Assembly: GCF_010723305.1 (NCBI RefSeq)
Contig: NZ_BLKW01000002.1
Location: 434,001 to 498,000 of the forward strand
Length of the DNA: 64,000 nucleotides
Origin: Mycobacterium botniense
GTDB taxonomy: Bacteria; Actinomycetota; Actinomycetes; Mycobacteriales; Mycobacteriaceae
Direction: 5' to 3'
A program made the position numbers and the translations under genes. The notes below the pieces were generated by a model, which worked only from the letters and a program-made list of their open reading frames with translations, was not told the DNA's origin and searched no databases. Numbering within the stretch: the stretch's first letter is position 1; each line of letters begins with the position of its first letter. This document shows positions 37,190-46,203 of the stretch, one piece after another.

Positions 37190-37563
37190 ACGACACCCTT
37201 CCTGCGACCCTTCCGGCGGCGCCCCGCACTACCCGCCCCGCTTGTGGCATGAGTCACTGTAGCGCACCCGAAGACCGGCATCACGTCCGTCCGGCAGCCA
37301 AAAATTGCTGACGGCGCCAACCCTGTTGGTCCTTGTCACGGCCGGGGTGCGGCCCTCCCCCCGCATCGCGTCATCACCGGCGCGGGCGGCGCGACACCAC
37401 ACATCACCGCCGAGCAGCGGTGCCGGCTCCACCGCGGGGCACGGTGGTCAGCCCGAGGCCGGACCCGCCCGCGTCGGTGGTGGTAGCGCCGCGCAGCTGC
37501 GGGTGTTGATCGACGGATCGGTGACGTTTCCCGAATCCCGCGTCCCGGGAGTGTGCCGCGGAC
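37190..37563. other. Non-coding gap between rplL and mkl
   Basis: No open frame here looks real. On the rplL side there are weak GC-rich hairpins; the clearest is GCGGTG/CACCGC with a 7-nt loop near 37420-37440. No clear promoter was found. The TetR and carotenoid-dioxygenase genes that lie between rplL and mkl in M. tuberculosis are missing. Confidence 0.5.
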
Positions 37564-37959
37564 CTACTTGACGGTGACGCTGGCGCCGGCGGCCTCCAAC
37601 TTGTTCTTGGCCTCCTCGGCCGCCTCCTTGCCGACCTTCTCCAGTACCGGCTTGGGCGCGCTGTCGACCAAATCCTTGGCTTCCTTGAGGCCCAGGCCGG
37701 AGACGATCTCGCGGACAACTTTGATGACGCCGATTTTCTTGTCGCCGGCCGATTCGAGGATGACGTCGAACTCGGTCTGCTCCTCAGCCTCCTCAGCGGC
37801 AGCCGCCGGCCCGGCTCCCGGAGCCGCCGCCACGGCGGCGACCGGGGCGGCCGCGGTGACCTCGAAGGTCTCCTCGAACTTCTTGACGAAGTCGGAGAGC
37901 TCCAGCAAGGTCATGTCCTTGAACGCGTCGAGCAGCTCGTCGGTGGTGAGCTTAGCCAT
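37564..37959 (-). CDS. rplL: 50S ribosomal protein L7/L12
   Basis: L7/L12 forms the multimeric stalk that recruits and stimulates translational GTPases. The 131-residue product has the N-terminal dimerisation part ([21 protein letters not shown]), an Ala/Pro-rich hinge ([20 protein letters not shown]) and the globular C-terminal domain with [20 protein letters not shown]. It follows rplJ by about 30 nt in the standard rplJ-rplL operon. Confidence 0.99.
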   Translation of the reverse strand: MAKLTTDELLDAFKDMTLLELSDFVKKFEETFEVTAAAPVAAVAAAPGAGPAAAAEEAEEQTEFDVILESAGDKKIGVIKVVREIVSGLGLKEAKDLVDSAPKPVLEKVGKEAAEEAKNKLEAAGASVTVK

Positions 37960-37989
37960 GAGCCGGGGTCCTTCCTGTTCGATGCGACG

Positions 37990-38562
37990 TTATTGGTTGT
38001 CCGGTGCGTTGTCTGCGGGGGTTTGCGCGGCCGCGCCGGCGGGAGCCTCGGCGGCCTTCTTGTCCTGGAGGGCAGCCACCAGCCGGGCCACCTGGGACGC
38101 CGGCGCGCTGAATAGCCCAGCCGCCTTGGCGAGGTTGCCTTTCATCGCGCCGGCCAGTTTGGCCAGCAGCACCTCACGGGACTCCAAGTCGGCGATGCGC
38201 TCGACCTCGGCCACCGTGAGCGGGCGCCCATCCATGTAGCCGCCCTTGATGACCAGCGCCTTGTGCTCCTTGGCGAAGGTTTTGAGGGCCTTGGCGGCGT
38301 CCACCGGCTCGCCGGTGACGAACGCGATTGCCGTGGGGCCCACGAACAGCTCATCGAGACCTTCGATGCCGGCCTCGGCCGCGGCCCTTTTGACCAGAGT
38401 GTTCTTCGCCACCGCATAGGTGGCTGAGGGGCGCAAAGACCGGCGCAGCTCGGCCAGGTTGGCCACCGTGAGACCGCGATACTCGGTGATCAAAGCGGCA
38501 GTCGAGACCTTGAACTGCTCTGCGATGTCTGCGACGGCCGTGGCCTTTTCCGCCCGGACCAT
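37990..38562 (-). CDS. rplJ: 50S ribosomal protein L10
   Basis: L10 anchors the L7/L12 stalk to 23S rRNA and represses its own operon by binding the leader. The ATG at 38562 with AGGAGG 6 nt upstream gives 190 residues. Conserved parts are [19 protein letters not shown] and a C-terminal helix that binds L12 dimers. The C-terminal Ala-rich tail (after [10 protein letters not shown]) is a little longer than in M. tuberculosis as recalled. The frame is open further upstream to 38640, but that part is leader RNA. Confidence 0.97.
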   Translation of the reverse strand: MVRAEKATAVADIAEQFKVSTAALITEYRGLTVANLAELRRSLRPSATYAVAKNTLVKRAAAEAGIEGLDELFVGPTAIAFVTGEPVDAAKALKTFAKEHKALVIKGGYMDGRPLTVAEVERIADLESREVLLAKLAGAMKGNLAKAAGLFSAPASQVARLVAALQDKKAAEAPAGAAAQTPADNAPDNQ

Positions 38563-38758
38563 CCACAACCTCCTGGGATCTGCTGCGAGTACCGTGCGAC
38601 CCTGCGGAGCCCGGGAACACCAAACGCCCCGACACAGCAAGTCGGGGCGCTACCCCGTCGGTGCGGCGACGGGAAATGCCTCGTCCTCCTGCGTGGGCCG
38701 CCCGGTGTGCCCGGACCTTCGACCGATGACTCGGTGACCGACGGTCTTCGGTGGATCG
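38563..38758 (-). ncRNA. L10-type ribosomal protein leader RNA
   Basis: The transcript from the promoter at 38765-38793 carries about 196 nt before rplJ. It contains a perfect 9-bp stem, CGCCCCGAC with GTCGGGGCG (38625-38649, 7-nt loop), and an upstream paired region around ACCGTCGGT and ACCGAGTCATCGGT. L10 leaders are autoregulatory in many bacteria. A covariance-model match was not tested. Confidence 0.6.
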
Positions 38759-38764
38759 GCACCC

Positions 38765-38793
38765 ACAATAGCGTGGCCGCCGCGATCAGCCAA
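38765..38793 (-). promoter_or_regulatory. SigA-type promoter of rplJ-rplL
   Basis: On the minus strand, TTGGCT (38793-38788) and TATTGT (38770-38765) are spaced 17 nt apart. The -10 hexamer is identical to that of the str operon promoter. The start site would be near 38758. Confidence 0.7.
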
Positions 38794-38928
38794 AACCCGC
38801 GACACCGGGCGCACCGCGCTGCGCGCCCGTGATTGCCTGGGCCGGCACCGCCGGGCCCTGCGCGTCGACTGCGCACCGGACGACTCGCGGCTGCCCGGCG
38901 GGCTGACCAGCGGCGAGTCTGGCTGGGC

Positions 38929-39831
38929 TCAGGTGGTCGACGCGACCAGTGCCGCCGCCCCGATCAACCCGGCATTGCTTCCGAGCTCAGCGGGCGCCAC
39001 CTGCAGCCCGCGGATGAAATCCAAGCCGGTACGGCACGACAACGCGGCCCGCAGCGGGTCGAATAACACCCGGCCGGATTCGGCGACTCCCCCGCCGATG
39101 ACCACCCGGTCCAGGTCGCACACCGCCGCCACCGAGACGATCATCGCCGCGAGCGCGGTGGCGCCGCGGTCAAATGCCTGCACGGCCACCGCATCGCCGG
39201 TGGAGGCTGCCCGGGCCAGCGCCCGGGCCCCGGTTCCCACCCAGCCGTGGGCCCGCGCCCAGCGCACCATCGACGGCCCGGCGGCGACGGTTTCCACACA
39301 GCCGCGGCCACCGCATGCGCACGGCTGGCCGTCGGGATCGACCACCACGTGCCCGACGTGCCCGGCGTTGCCGGTTCGGCCCTGGTAGCCGGCGTCGTCG
39401 AGCACCAGGCCCCCGCCCACACCGGTGGACACCACGATGCCCAGCAGAAAACGTGCTCCCCGGCCGGCGCCGCGCCAGTGCTCGCCCAGCGCCATACACA
39501 CACCGTCGCCGCCCAGCCGAACCGGCACACCGGGCACCGCGGCGCTGACGCGGTCGCGAAGCGGAAAACCGCGCCAGCACCCGATGTTGATCGGATCGAC
39601 GGTGCCGCTGTGCCGGTCGATCGGGCCCGCCGCGGCGATGCCCACCGCACCCACCGCACCCGCTGCAACGGCCCGCTCCGCGGCGACCATATCCGCGACC
39701 ACAGCCCAAACTTCTTCAGCACCAGCATTATTCGGTGTTGGACGACGGGCGCAATGGATCAATTCGCCGTCGGGATCGACCAACCCGGCGGCGATCTTGG
39801 TGCCGCCTATGTCCAGGCAGAGCGTCAGCAT
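38929..39831 (-). CDS. ROK family sugar kinase (probable glucokinase)
   Basis: A 300-residue ROK-family kinase that would phosphorylate a hexose with ATP. The N-terminal phosphate-binding motif DIGGTK is at 7-12. The zinc-binding signature CACGGRGCVE and the preceding GHVGHVVVDPDG are intact, and the C-terminal VIGGGVAESG binds adenine. It begins 3 nt after the upstream small gene and lies downstream of the alpha-mannosidase, so the released sugar (mannose or glucose) is a plausible substrate. Confidence 0.92.
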   Translation of the reverse strand: MLTLCLDIGGTKIAAGLVDPDGELIHCARRPTPNNAGAEEVWAVVADMVAAERAVAAGAVGAVGIAAAGPIDRHSGTVDPINIGCWRGFPLRDRVSAAVPGVPVRLGGDGVCMALGEHWRGAGRGARFLLGIVVSTGVGGGLVLDDAGYQGRTGNAGHVGHVVVDPDGQPCACGGRGCVETVAAGPSMVRWARAHGWVGTGARALARAASTGDAVAVQAFDRGATALAAMIVSVAAVCDLDRVVIGGGVAESGRVLFDPLRAALSCRTGLDFIRGLQVAPAELGSNAGLIGAAALVASTT

Positions 39832-39834
39832 CGG

Positions 39835-40476
39835 TCAGTGGCGGTGGGTGTTATCGGGCTGACGCGGATCGCCGGGGTGTTCGTAGCCGGGGGCCAGCCG
39901 CACCAGCGCGGCCCGGCGCGCATCCAGCCACACCCGGAAGGCGCGGCGCCGCGCGGCGGCGCGCAGGTGGTCGGTGATCGCCGGCCGCACCAGATGCAGC
40001 GGCGGCGCGCTGACGCGGGCCCGCCAGCCCGGGTGACGGGCGGCCGGTGCGGCGAACCGCAGCGGGTTGCGGGCATGGTAGTCAGCCACCTCATCGGCGC
40101 TGACGTCGACCGTCTCGGTGACCCGGGCGAACAACGCCCGCGCCAGCGGGTCGGCGAGCGCGGCCGCGGCGATACTGCCGAGCTCCAGCCGCGCTGTGGC
40201 ATCAGGTAACAGCTCGTGCTCGGTGGGCGCGGCTTCAGCGGTCAGGCCGCGGGCGCTGGCCTCGGCCGCGATCACCCGTTCGGTCACGATCAGCTGAGTC
40301 AGCCAGCGGCGCAGTTGCCGGCCCTCGCTGGTGCCCGCCGCGGGCAGCGCGGCCGCCAGTGCCCCCTGGCGCAACCGCAGCTCGCGCTGGTTGAGCTCGT
40401 CGAGCGTTACCGCGGTGCTGCCCACCGTGGCGATATTCATCGGACCATTCATCGGACCATTCATCGGACCATTCAT
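39835..40476 (-). CDS. Small protein linked to GH38 mannosidase (Rv0649-like), function unknown
   Basis: A 213-residue protein corresponding by position to M. tuberculosis Rv0649, which is annotated as FabD2 malonyltransferase. I see no acyltransferase GHSxGE motif and do not support that function. The helical, charged sequence (GRQLRRWLTQLIVTERVIAAE, then VSADEVADYHARNP) instead resembles the N-terminal part of SurA-like chaperone/isomerase proteins. The ATG at 40476 overlaps the mannosidase stop (ATGA). The first residues are a repeated MNGP unit from a 12-bp tandem repeat, which supplies four in-frame ATGs (40476, 40464, 40452, 40440). Confidence 0.75.
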   Translation of the reverse strand: MNGPMNGPMNGPMNIATVGSTAVTLDELNQRELRLRQGALAAALPAAGTSEGRQLRRWLTQLIVTERVIAAEASARGLTAEAAPTEHELLPDATARLELGSIAAAALADPLARALFARVTETVDVSADEVADYHARNPLRFAAPAARHPGWRARVSAPPLHLVRPAITDHLRAAARRRAFRVWLDARRAALVRLAPGYEHPGDPRQPDNTHRH

Positions 40477-40482
40477 CGGACC
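40435..40482. repeat. 12-bp tandem repeat, four copies, spanning stop/start junction
   Basis: ATTCATCGGACC is repeated four times without mismatch. Read on the minus strand each unit encodes Met-Asn-Gly-Pro and carries an ATG. The copy at 40471-40482 also contains the TGA stop of the alpha-mannosidase gene. Confidence 0.97.
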
Positions 40483-43400
40483 GTCACCTTCGCCGCGGGT
40501 GAGTACAGCAGCCGGCCCGCGCAGCCCGCCCGCACCAGGGCCCACCAGGTTCCGGGTTCCAGGTCGGCCGGCGGGGTCAGCTCGAAGCTGAGCTCGGCGG
40601 TGCCGCGGGCGGGCAGCACCGCTCCGAGCGCGGCCGGCGTCATCCATTCCCAGGTTCCCCACGGGCTGATCAGGTGCGCTTCCAGCGCCAGGGCAGCGCA
40701 CGCGTGGGTGCCGACAGTGACGGTCAGGCGAGCCGAGGCGCCGGCATCCAGTTCGACATCGGCCGGCCCGCCGACCAGGTACACCACCCGGTCGTCCGCG
40801 GCCGGGCCGACCGACACCAGGCACACATCCTCGACCACCTGGTGCCAGGCGCGCGGGATCTCGTCCCCCAGCACACTCAGCTGTGCCCGCACCGGATAGA
40901 GCCCCGGCGGGGCGCCGGCCGGCACCGTCACCGCCAGCACGGCTTCGCGGTATTCGCCGGGCCGCAGGCGAACCGGCAGCTCCGCCGGGCTGGCGGGCCA
41001 ACCCGTTGGGCACACGATTCTGACCGTCCCGCGCAGCGTCCGATCGGTGCAGTCGCTGGCCGCGGTGAGCCGCAGCGCCAGGTTGCTGCCCGGTTGGGCG
41101 GCCAGCCGCTGCGGATGCAGGTGGGCCACCGCCGGCAAACCACCGAGCGGGGCGGGGCCGCGGTTGTGCTGCCAGTAGCGGGCGTAGAGCGGTTGCGCCG
41201 CCTCCGCCTCGGGCGCCAGGGTGATGGCGGCGCCATGGTGCACCGCGGGCACATCCAGGCGTGCCAGTACGGTGGCGATCTGGTAGCCGTGCAGTGTGGC
41301 CGACCATACCGGCCGGTGTGGCTGTTCCAGCAGGCTGGCGCTGCGCAGGTCGCGCACCGCGCCGACTGGCGAGCTCACGGCGACCCGCGTGTCGGTGCCG
41401 GTGGTCTGCACCAACCGCATCGCCACCGTGCCCGGATCGACCGGCTGGGCGCTGCCGCGCGCCAACGGGTTGCCGGCGGGCTTGAGGGCGCCCAACTGTA
41501 CCGTGCCGGCGGGTTCGACGTGCAGCAGCGACCCGCTCGGCGGCAGCCGGCCGGTGCGCGGTCGCGCCGGCACGGCCAGCAGCGGATGGGAGAACTCCGC
41601 GCTGCGCGCCGGGATTTCGGCCTGGCGCCAGTCCCCTGCGCCGGCGACCAGCGCGTAATCGAACCCATGGGTCCAGTGCTGCAGCTGGAACCCCGAGCCG
41701 TCGGGCGTGCTCCGGCGCGGTTGATCGGTCCACACCCCGGATGGCCAGCCGGTGCAGGAGCGCATCAGCGCGGTATGCAGGGTCCCGTCGGCTTCGACGG
41801 CGAAGCTCGGCACCCCGCGGTTGAGCAGGGCCACGGTGCGCGACTCGAACGGCTCCAATCCGGACGGGACATGCTGGGTGACGACGATCTCGGCGTCGGC
41901 CAGGTCGTCGGCCACCGCCGCGATGGCCGCCCCCAGATCGTCGTCGTCACTGCTGGCGATCACCAGCACCGGCAGGGCCCGCGGGTGGCGCACGTCGGCG
42001 CCGGGCACCCACACCGCCGTCAGCGGCGCCGCCGGCGGCACCCACACCCTGGCTCGGCCGGTCTCGCCCAGCTGGCGGTCAAGCTCGACGGTGTAGAGCA
42101 GGTCGGCTTGGGCCAGCACGGTTTTGGTGAACGTATTCTGACCCGGCCCGCCCAGCGCGATCCGGGTGTCGGGCAAGTTGGAGTCCACGTCCAGATGGCC
42201 GTAGCGCGGCTTGTCAGCGCCGCTGCAGGTGGCGGTGACCCCCGCGCGCACCAGCGCGACCATCAGCTGCCGCGCCAGCGGGTGCGACATCGTCTCGGTG
42301 GGTGACACCACCTCGGCCACCGAGACCGCCCGCACGTCGGCACCGACGCGCACCCGCGCCGCGGAGGACAGCCCGAACCACCCGTAGGCGGGGTTGTCCA
42401 GCGTCCACGGGTAGTCGGCGGTGTCCACCGACTGGCTGGTCGCACGGTGGTGCAGCAGCGCAAACCCACGCCCGATCACCGCGTCACCCACCTCGCTGAC
42501 GGGCATCGCGCCCGGCACCGGACACGGCCAGCGCAGCCGCAGCAACTGGTCGGCTCCGGTGAACCCGTCCACGGTGGTCCGGCAATCCAGCCGCGCCAGT
42601 GAGCGCCACAGCGTCAGTGTCTGGGTATAGCGCAGTAGCCCGCCGATCCGGCCGCGGACCACCAGCCGCTGCCCGAGCGGGCCCTGGTAGGCATGCACCT
42701 GCGCGGGCGCTTCCGATGAGCAAATCACCGGCCCGCGGGGCAGCAGGTGCCACGGCCCTTCACCTGAGCTCGGGTGTGCCGCATATTCCTCGTACAGCGC
42801 CAGCTCGTTGCCGAGCCGGCCCGCGGCGATCAGCTGGCGGCCCTCGTGCAGCAGCGAGCACACCCCGCCGCCGCGGGCCGGGTCCACCGAAAGCCGGTAA
42901 TGCTCGTTGGCGATCTCGGCTCCGGGCAGCGGGTGCCATGCTGCGGCGCCGTCGGCGGCGACCAGCCGGTAGGCGCGCCACCCCAGCGACGGGACGTCGC
43001 GCGCCAGCCAGCTCACCGATCGGCCGGCGGGCTCGACATGCACGGGTACCTCGACCCCCTCGGAGTCGACGACCCGCACCGCACGCTCATCGGGAAGCCG
43101 CGCTGTCACCACGTCAGTGCGCTTGTGCGCTAAGGGATTCCACACCACAACGTGTTCGGAGTCGCCGCTGATCGCGCTGGACAGCAGCGCCAGTGCGTTG
43201 TCCCGGGCGCTGCGGCCGAGCTCCCAGGCGTCACGCCAGCCGGTGAGCAGGTCGAGGTAGACCTGGTCGGATTCCGAGCCGGTGATGGCGTCGTGGTGCG
43301 CACCGTAGAGCAGCTGCGTCCACGCCTTGGCCAACGCCGCCTGCGGATACTCGACCCCGGTCATGCCCGCGGCGAACACCGCGAAACGCTCCGCGTCCAG

Positions 43401-44645
43401 CACGGCGTTCTCGGCGGCCCGGTTGGCCTGTTTGGTGTCGATGAACGACACGTCCTTGCCGGTGTAGACCGGGTTCATATCGCGGGTTTGCGGCGACGGC
43501 CACCGGCCCTGTGTCTGCAGTTCGTCCCGCACCGCGGCGAAGAATTCGCGCGGCAGCGCGCACACGAACTTCGGCCACGTGTAGCGCGCGTTCCAGTCCC
43601 GGTGGATTTCGGTGACCCACTTGTTCGGCGGGGTGTAGTCGGTTCCTACCGGCAGCAGCACGTTTCGGGTCAGCGCGACCTTCTTGAGGTCGTGGTAGAG
43701 CCGGTAGGTGGCCTGTTCGGCGTCGGCCAGCGAGGTCGACGAGTCCATCCACCAGCCGGCCGAGTAGTGCGCCGGCATGTAATGGGTGAGCAGACCGCGC
43801 CCCGAGGGGGCGACCCATTCGAACTCGCTGCAGAACTGCATGCGCGCGACGTCGCCGCCCCCCAGCATCGGACCCCACTGATGGTGCGGCCCGCGCGCCC
43901 ACGAACTCGACGTCAGCCCCGCGTCGGCGGCCATGCCGGGAAACTGCGGGTCGTGGCCGAACACGTCGAGCTGCCAGGCGGTCGCCGGGTCGGCTCCCAG
44001 CACGTCACGCTGAAACGCGGTGCCGTGAACCAAGTTTCGAATTGTGGTCTCCGGGCTGGTCAGGTTGGTGTTGGGTTCGTTGTAGGTGCCGCCCATCACC
44101 TCGACGCGACCCTGCGCGATGAACCGGCGCAGGTCGGCTCGATCCTCGGGATGCGTATCCCAGTACGGCTTGAGGTAATCCACCTCGGCCAGCACGAATT
44201 TGTACTCGGGTTCGCGGCGGGCCATCTCCAGATGGGCGCGCACCAGGTCGAGGCCGTTGGCCTGACGGGCTTGCCCCGGCGGGTCTTCGCACCCGCCGCT
44301 GGTGTAGGGGCCCTGGGTGTTCCACCACACCGGGTCGTAGTGGAAATGGCTGACCATGAACACCGTCCAGCCCGGTTCGGCCACGGTGAAGCTGAAGTGC
44401 GTCGTGCTGCCGCAGGCGTGGACCCGTGCCGCACGGCGCTGACCGACCACCGGGTCGTCGACCACCACCGGAATCTCCAGTGCGCCGTCACCGGTGCCCG
44501 TCACCGCCTCGCCGGTCAGGCCCTGCCCGTCAACGCGCACCGGCACCGGCTGCGCGCACCCGCTGTAGGTGATCCGCGCCAGCTGCAGCGGCGCATCGGG
44601 CGGACCGGTGAAAAGCTCGGTCGACTCCGCGGAAATCACCCGCAT
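40473..44645 (-). CDS. Glycoside hydrolase family 38 alpha-mannosidase
   Basis: A very large (1390 residues) GH38 enzyme removing alpha-linked mannose. Zinc ligands are in SHFHYDPVWW (His102, Asp104). The nucleophile Asp is in QLDVFGHDPQFPGM at about 227, and GAHHDAITGSESDQVY supplies further active-site residues near 445. The central part is the mannosidase middle and C-terminal beta domain. The last 400 residues end in Ig-like beta repeats (WPASPAELPVRLRPGEY, TWWALVRAGCAG). No signal peptide is visible, so it is probably cytoplasmic. The start is at 44645. It is the first gene of an operon with the small protein and the ROK kinase. Confidence 0.93.
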   Translation of the reverse strand: MRVISAESTELFTGPPDAPLQLARITYSGCAQPVPVRVDGQGLTGEAVTGTGDGALEIPVVVDDPVVGQRRAARVHACGSTTHFSFTVAEPGWTVFMVSHFHYDPVWWNTQGPYTSGGCEDPPGQARQANGLDLVRAHLEMARREPEYKFVLAEVDYLKPYWDTHPEDRADLRRFIAQGRVEVMGGTYNEPNTNLTSPETTIRNLVHGTAFQRDVLGADPATAWQLDVFGHDPQFPGMAADAGLTSSSWARGPHHQWGPMLGGGDVARMQFCSEFEWVAPSGRGLLTHYMPAHYSAGWWMDSSTSLADAEQATYRLYHDLKKVALTRNVLLPVGTDYTPPNKWVTEIHRDWNARYTWPKFVCALPREFFAAVRDELQTQGRWPSPQTRDMNPVYTGKDVSFIDTKQANRAAENAVLDAERFAVFAAGMTGVEYPQAALAKAWTQLLYGAHHDAITGSESDQVYLDLLTGWRDAWELGRSARDNALALLSSAISGDSEHVVVWNPLAHKRTDVVTARLPDERAVRVVDSEGVEVPVHVEPAGRSVSWLARDVPSLGWRAYRLVAADGAAAWHPLPGAEIANEHYRLSVDPARGGGVCSLLHEGRQLIAAGRLGNELALYEEYAAHPSSGEGPWHLLPRGPVICSSEAPAQVHAYQGPLGQRLVVRGRIGGLLRYTQTLTLWRSLARLDCRTTVDGFTGADQLLRLRWPCPVPGAMPVSEVGDAVIGRGFALLHHRATSQSVDTADYPWTLDNPAYGWFGLSSAARVRVGADVRAVSVAEVVSPTETMSHPLARQLMVALVRAGVTATCSGADKPRYGHLDVDSNLPDTRIALGGPGQNTFTKTVLAQADLLYTVELDRQLGETGRARVWVPPAAPLTAVWVPGADVRHPRALPVLVIASSDDDDLGAAIAAVADDLADAEIVVTQHVPSGLEPFESRTVALLNRGVPSFAVEADGTLHTALMRSCTGWPSGVWTDQPRRSTPDGSGFQLQHWTHGFDYALVAGAGDWRQAEIPARSAEFSHPLLAVPARPRTGRLPPSGSLLHVEPAGTVQLGALKPAGNPLARGSAQPVDPGTVAMRLVQTTGTDTRVAVSSPVGAVRDLRSASLLEQPHRPVWSATLHGYQIATVLARLDVPAVHHGAAITLAPEAEAAQPLYARYWQHNRGPAPLGGLPAVAHLHPQRLAAQPGSNLALRLTAASDCTDRTLRGTVRIVCPTGWPASPAELPVRLRPGEYREAVLAVTVPAGAPPGLYPVRAQLSVLGDEIPRAWHQVVEDVCLVSVGPAADDRVVYLVGGPADVELDAGASARLTVTVGTHACAALALEAHLISPWGTWEWMTPAALGAVLPARGTAELSFELTPPADLEPGTWWALVRAGCAGRLLYSPAAKVTVR

Positions 44646-44841
44646 GCCCGCACTGTACGGCGGTCCGGCCCGCCGCGGCCGAACAAAGTCCTTATCGGTC
44701 CGCCGCAGTGGACACCCGCACCCGGCATTCGCCGACCACCATGCCGATCAGCGCCGATCACAGCGATATCTTTCAGCTGGCCGCCGTGACCGGGCTCACG
44801 TTAATTGGGAGTCGGCAGCAACCATTTGGCACACTGCTGAG

Positions 44842-46203
44842 ATGAGTTCCACCAAACACCGCGAGGTAGCCAAGCTGGATCGGGTGCCCCTGCCGATCGA
44901 GGCGGCGCGGATCGCGGCGACGGGTTGGCAGGCCACCCGCACCGCGGCCCGCGTCCTCACCAAACTGCCCAGCCGCGGCCCCTGGCAGCACAAGGTGATC
45001 AAGGAGCTCCCGCACGCCTTCGCCGACCTGGGGCCCACCTATGTCAAGTTCGGGCAGATCATCGCCTCCAGTCCCGGCGCGTTCGGGGAACCGCTGTCCC
45101 GGGAGTTCCGCAGTTTGCTGGACGCGGTGCCGCCCGCCAAACCCGCCGAGGTGCACAAACTCTTCGTCGAGGAACTCGGCGCCGAGCCGTCGGAGCTGTT
45201 CGCCGCCTTCGAGGAGAAGCCGTTCGCGTCGGCGTCGATCGCGCAGGTGCACTACGCGACGCTGCACAGCGGCGAGCAGGTGGTCGTCAAAATCCAACGG
45301 CCGGGCATCCGGCGCCGGGTGGCCGCCGACTTGCAGATCCTGAAACGATTCGCCCAGCTGGTCGAGCTGGCCAAACTGGGTCGGCGGCTGTCGGCCCAAG
45401 ACATCGTCGCCGACTTCGCCGACAACCTGGCCGAGGAGCTGGACTTCCGCCTCGAGGGCCAGTCGATGGAAACGTGGGTGGCGCACATGAACGCCTCCCC
45501 GCTGGGCCGCAACATCCGGGTGCCCCAGGTCTACTGGGACTACACCACCGGGCGGGTGTTGACCATGGAACGGATCCACGGTATCCGCATCGATAACGCC
45601 GCCGAGATCCGCAAAGCCGGCTTCGACGGCACCGAGCTGGTCAAGGCGCTGCTGTTCAGTGTCTTCGAAGGCGGTCTGCGGCACGGCCTGTTCCACGGCG
45701 ACCTGCACGCCGGCAATATCTACGTCGACGCCGACGGCAAGATCGTGTTCTTCGACTTCGGCATTATGGGCCGCATCGACCCCCGCACCCGCTGGCTGCT
45801 GCGCGAGCTGGTGTATGCGCTGCTGGTGAAAAAGGACCACGCAGCCGCCGGCAAGATCGTGGTGCTGATGGGCGCGGTGGGCACCAGGCGGCCCGAGGCG
45901 CAGGCCGCCAAGGATCTGGAGGCGTTCGCCACCCCGCTGACCATGAAAACCCTCGGCGACATGTCGTATGTGGAGATCGGCCGGCAGCTTTCGGCGCTGG
46001 CGGACGCCTACGACGTCAAGCTGCCCCGCGAGCTGGTGCTCATCGGCAAACAGTTCCTCTATGTCGAGCGGTACATGAAACTGCTGGCACCGACGTGGCA
46101 GATGATGTCTGACCCGCAGCTCACCGGCTACTTCGCCAACTTCATGGTCGAGGTCAGCCGCGAGTACGATCCCGACGCCAGCGGTGTGGCCCATGGCCGG
46201 TGA
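44842..46203 (+). CDS. ABC1/UbiB family atypical kinase
   Basis: A 453-residue protein-kinase-like fold protein of the ABC1/ADCK/UbiB family, whose members support quinone or lipid metabolism. Family features are the KxGQ motif in YVKFGQIIASSPGAFGEPLS (about 67-86), the Ala-rich loop ASASIAQVH, VVVKIQRPG with the ATP-site Lys at about 150, the HGDLHAGN catalytic loop and the FFDFGIMGRI metal-binding loop. The start is ATG 44842; the frame is open upstream to 44569 but lacks family similarity there. It is first in the plus-strand operon with lipG and the mycolate methyltransferases. Confidence 0.92.
   Translation: MSSTKHREVAKLDRVPLPIEAARIAATGWQATRTAARVLTKLPSRGPWQHKVIKELPHAFADLGPTYVKFGQIIASSPGAFGEPLSREFRSLLDAVPPAKPAEVHKLFVEELGAEPSELFAAFEEKPFASASIAQVHYATLHSGEQVVVKIQRPGIRRRVAADLQILKRFAQLVELAKLGRRLSAQDIVADFADNLAEELDFRLEGQSMETWVAHMNASPLGRNIRVPQVYWDYTTGRVLTMERIHGIRIDNAAEIRKAGFDGTELVKALLFSVFEGGLRHGLFHGDLHAGNIYVDADGKIVFFDFGIMGRIDPRTRWLLRELVYALLVKKDHAAAGKIVVLMGAVGTRRPEAQAAKDLEAFATPLTMKTLGDMSYVEIGRQLSALADAYDVKLPRELVLIGKQFLYVERYMKLLAPTWQMMSDPQLTGYFANFMVEVSREYDPDASGVAHGR

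Noticed and set aside
39835..40476. Annotation as malonyl-CoA:ACP transacylase FabD2
   Set aside because: No GHSxGE nucleophile or other acyltransferase motif is visible and the protein is too short; kept as unknown.
39835..41733. A 632-codon frame joining the small Rv0649-like protein to upstream sequence
   Set aside because: Everything before 40476 overlaps the mannosidase in another frame; the ATGA overlap gives the natural start.
43152..44789. A 545-codon plus-strand frame opposite the mannosidase
   Set aside because: It is antisense shadow coding of a clear GH38 enzyme.
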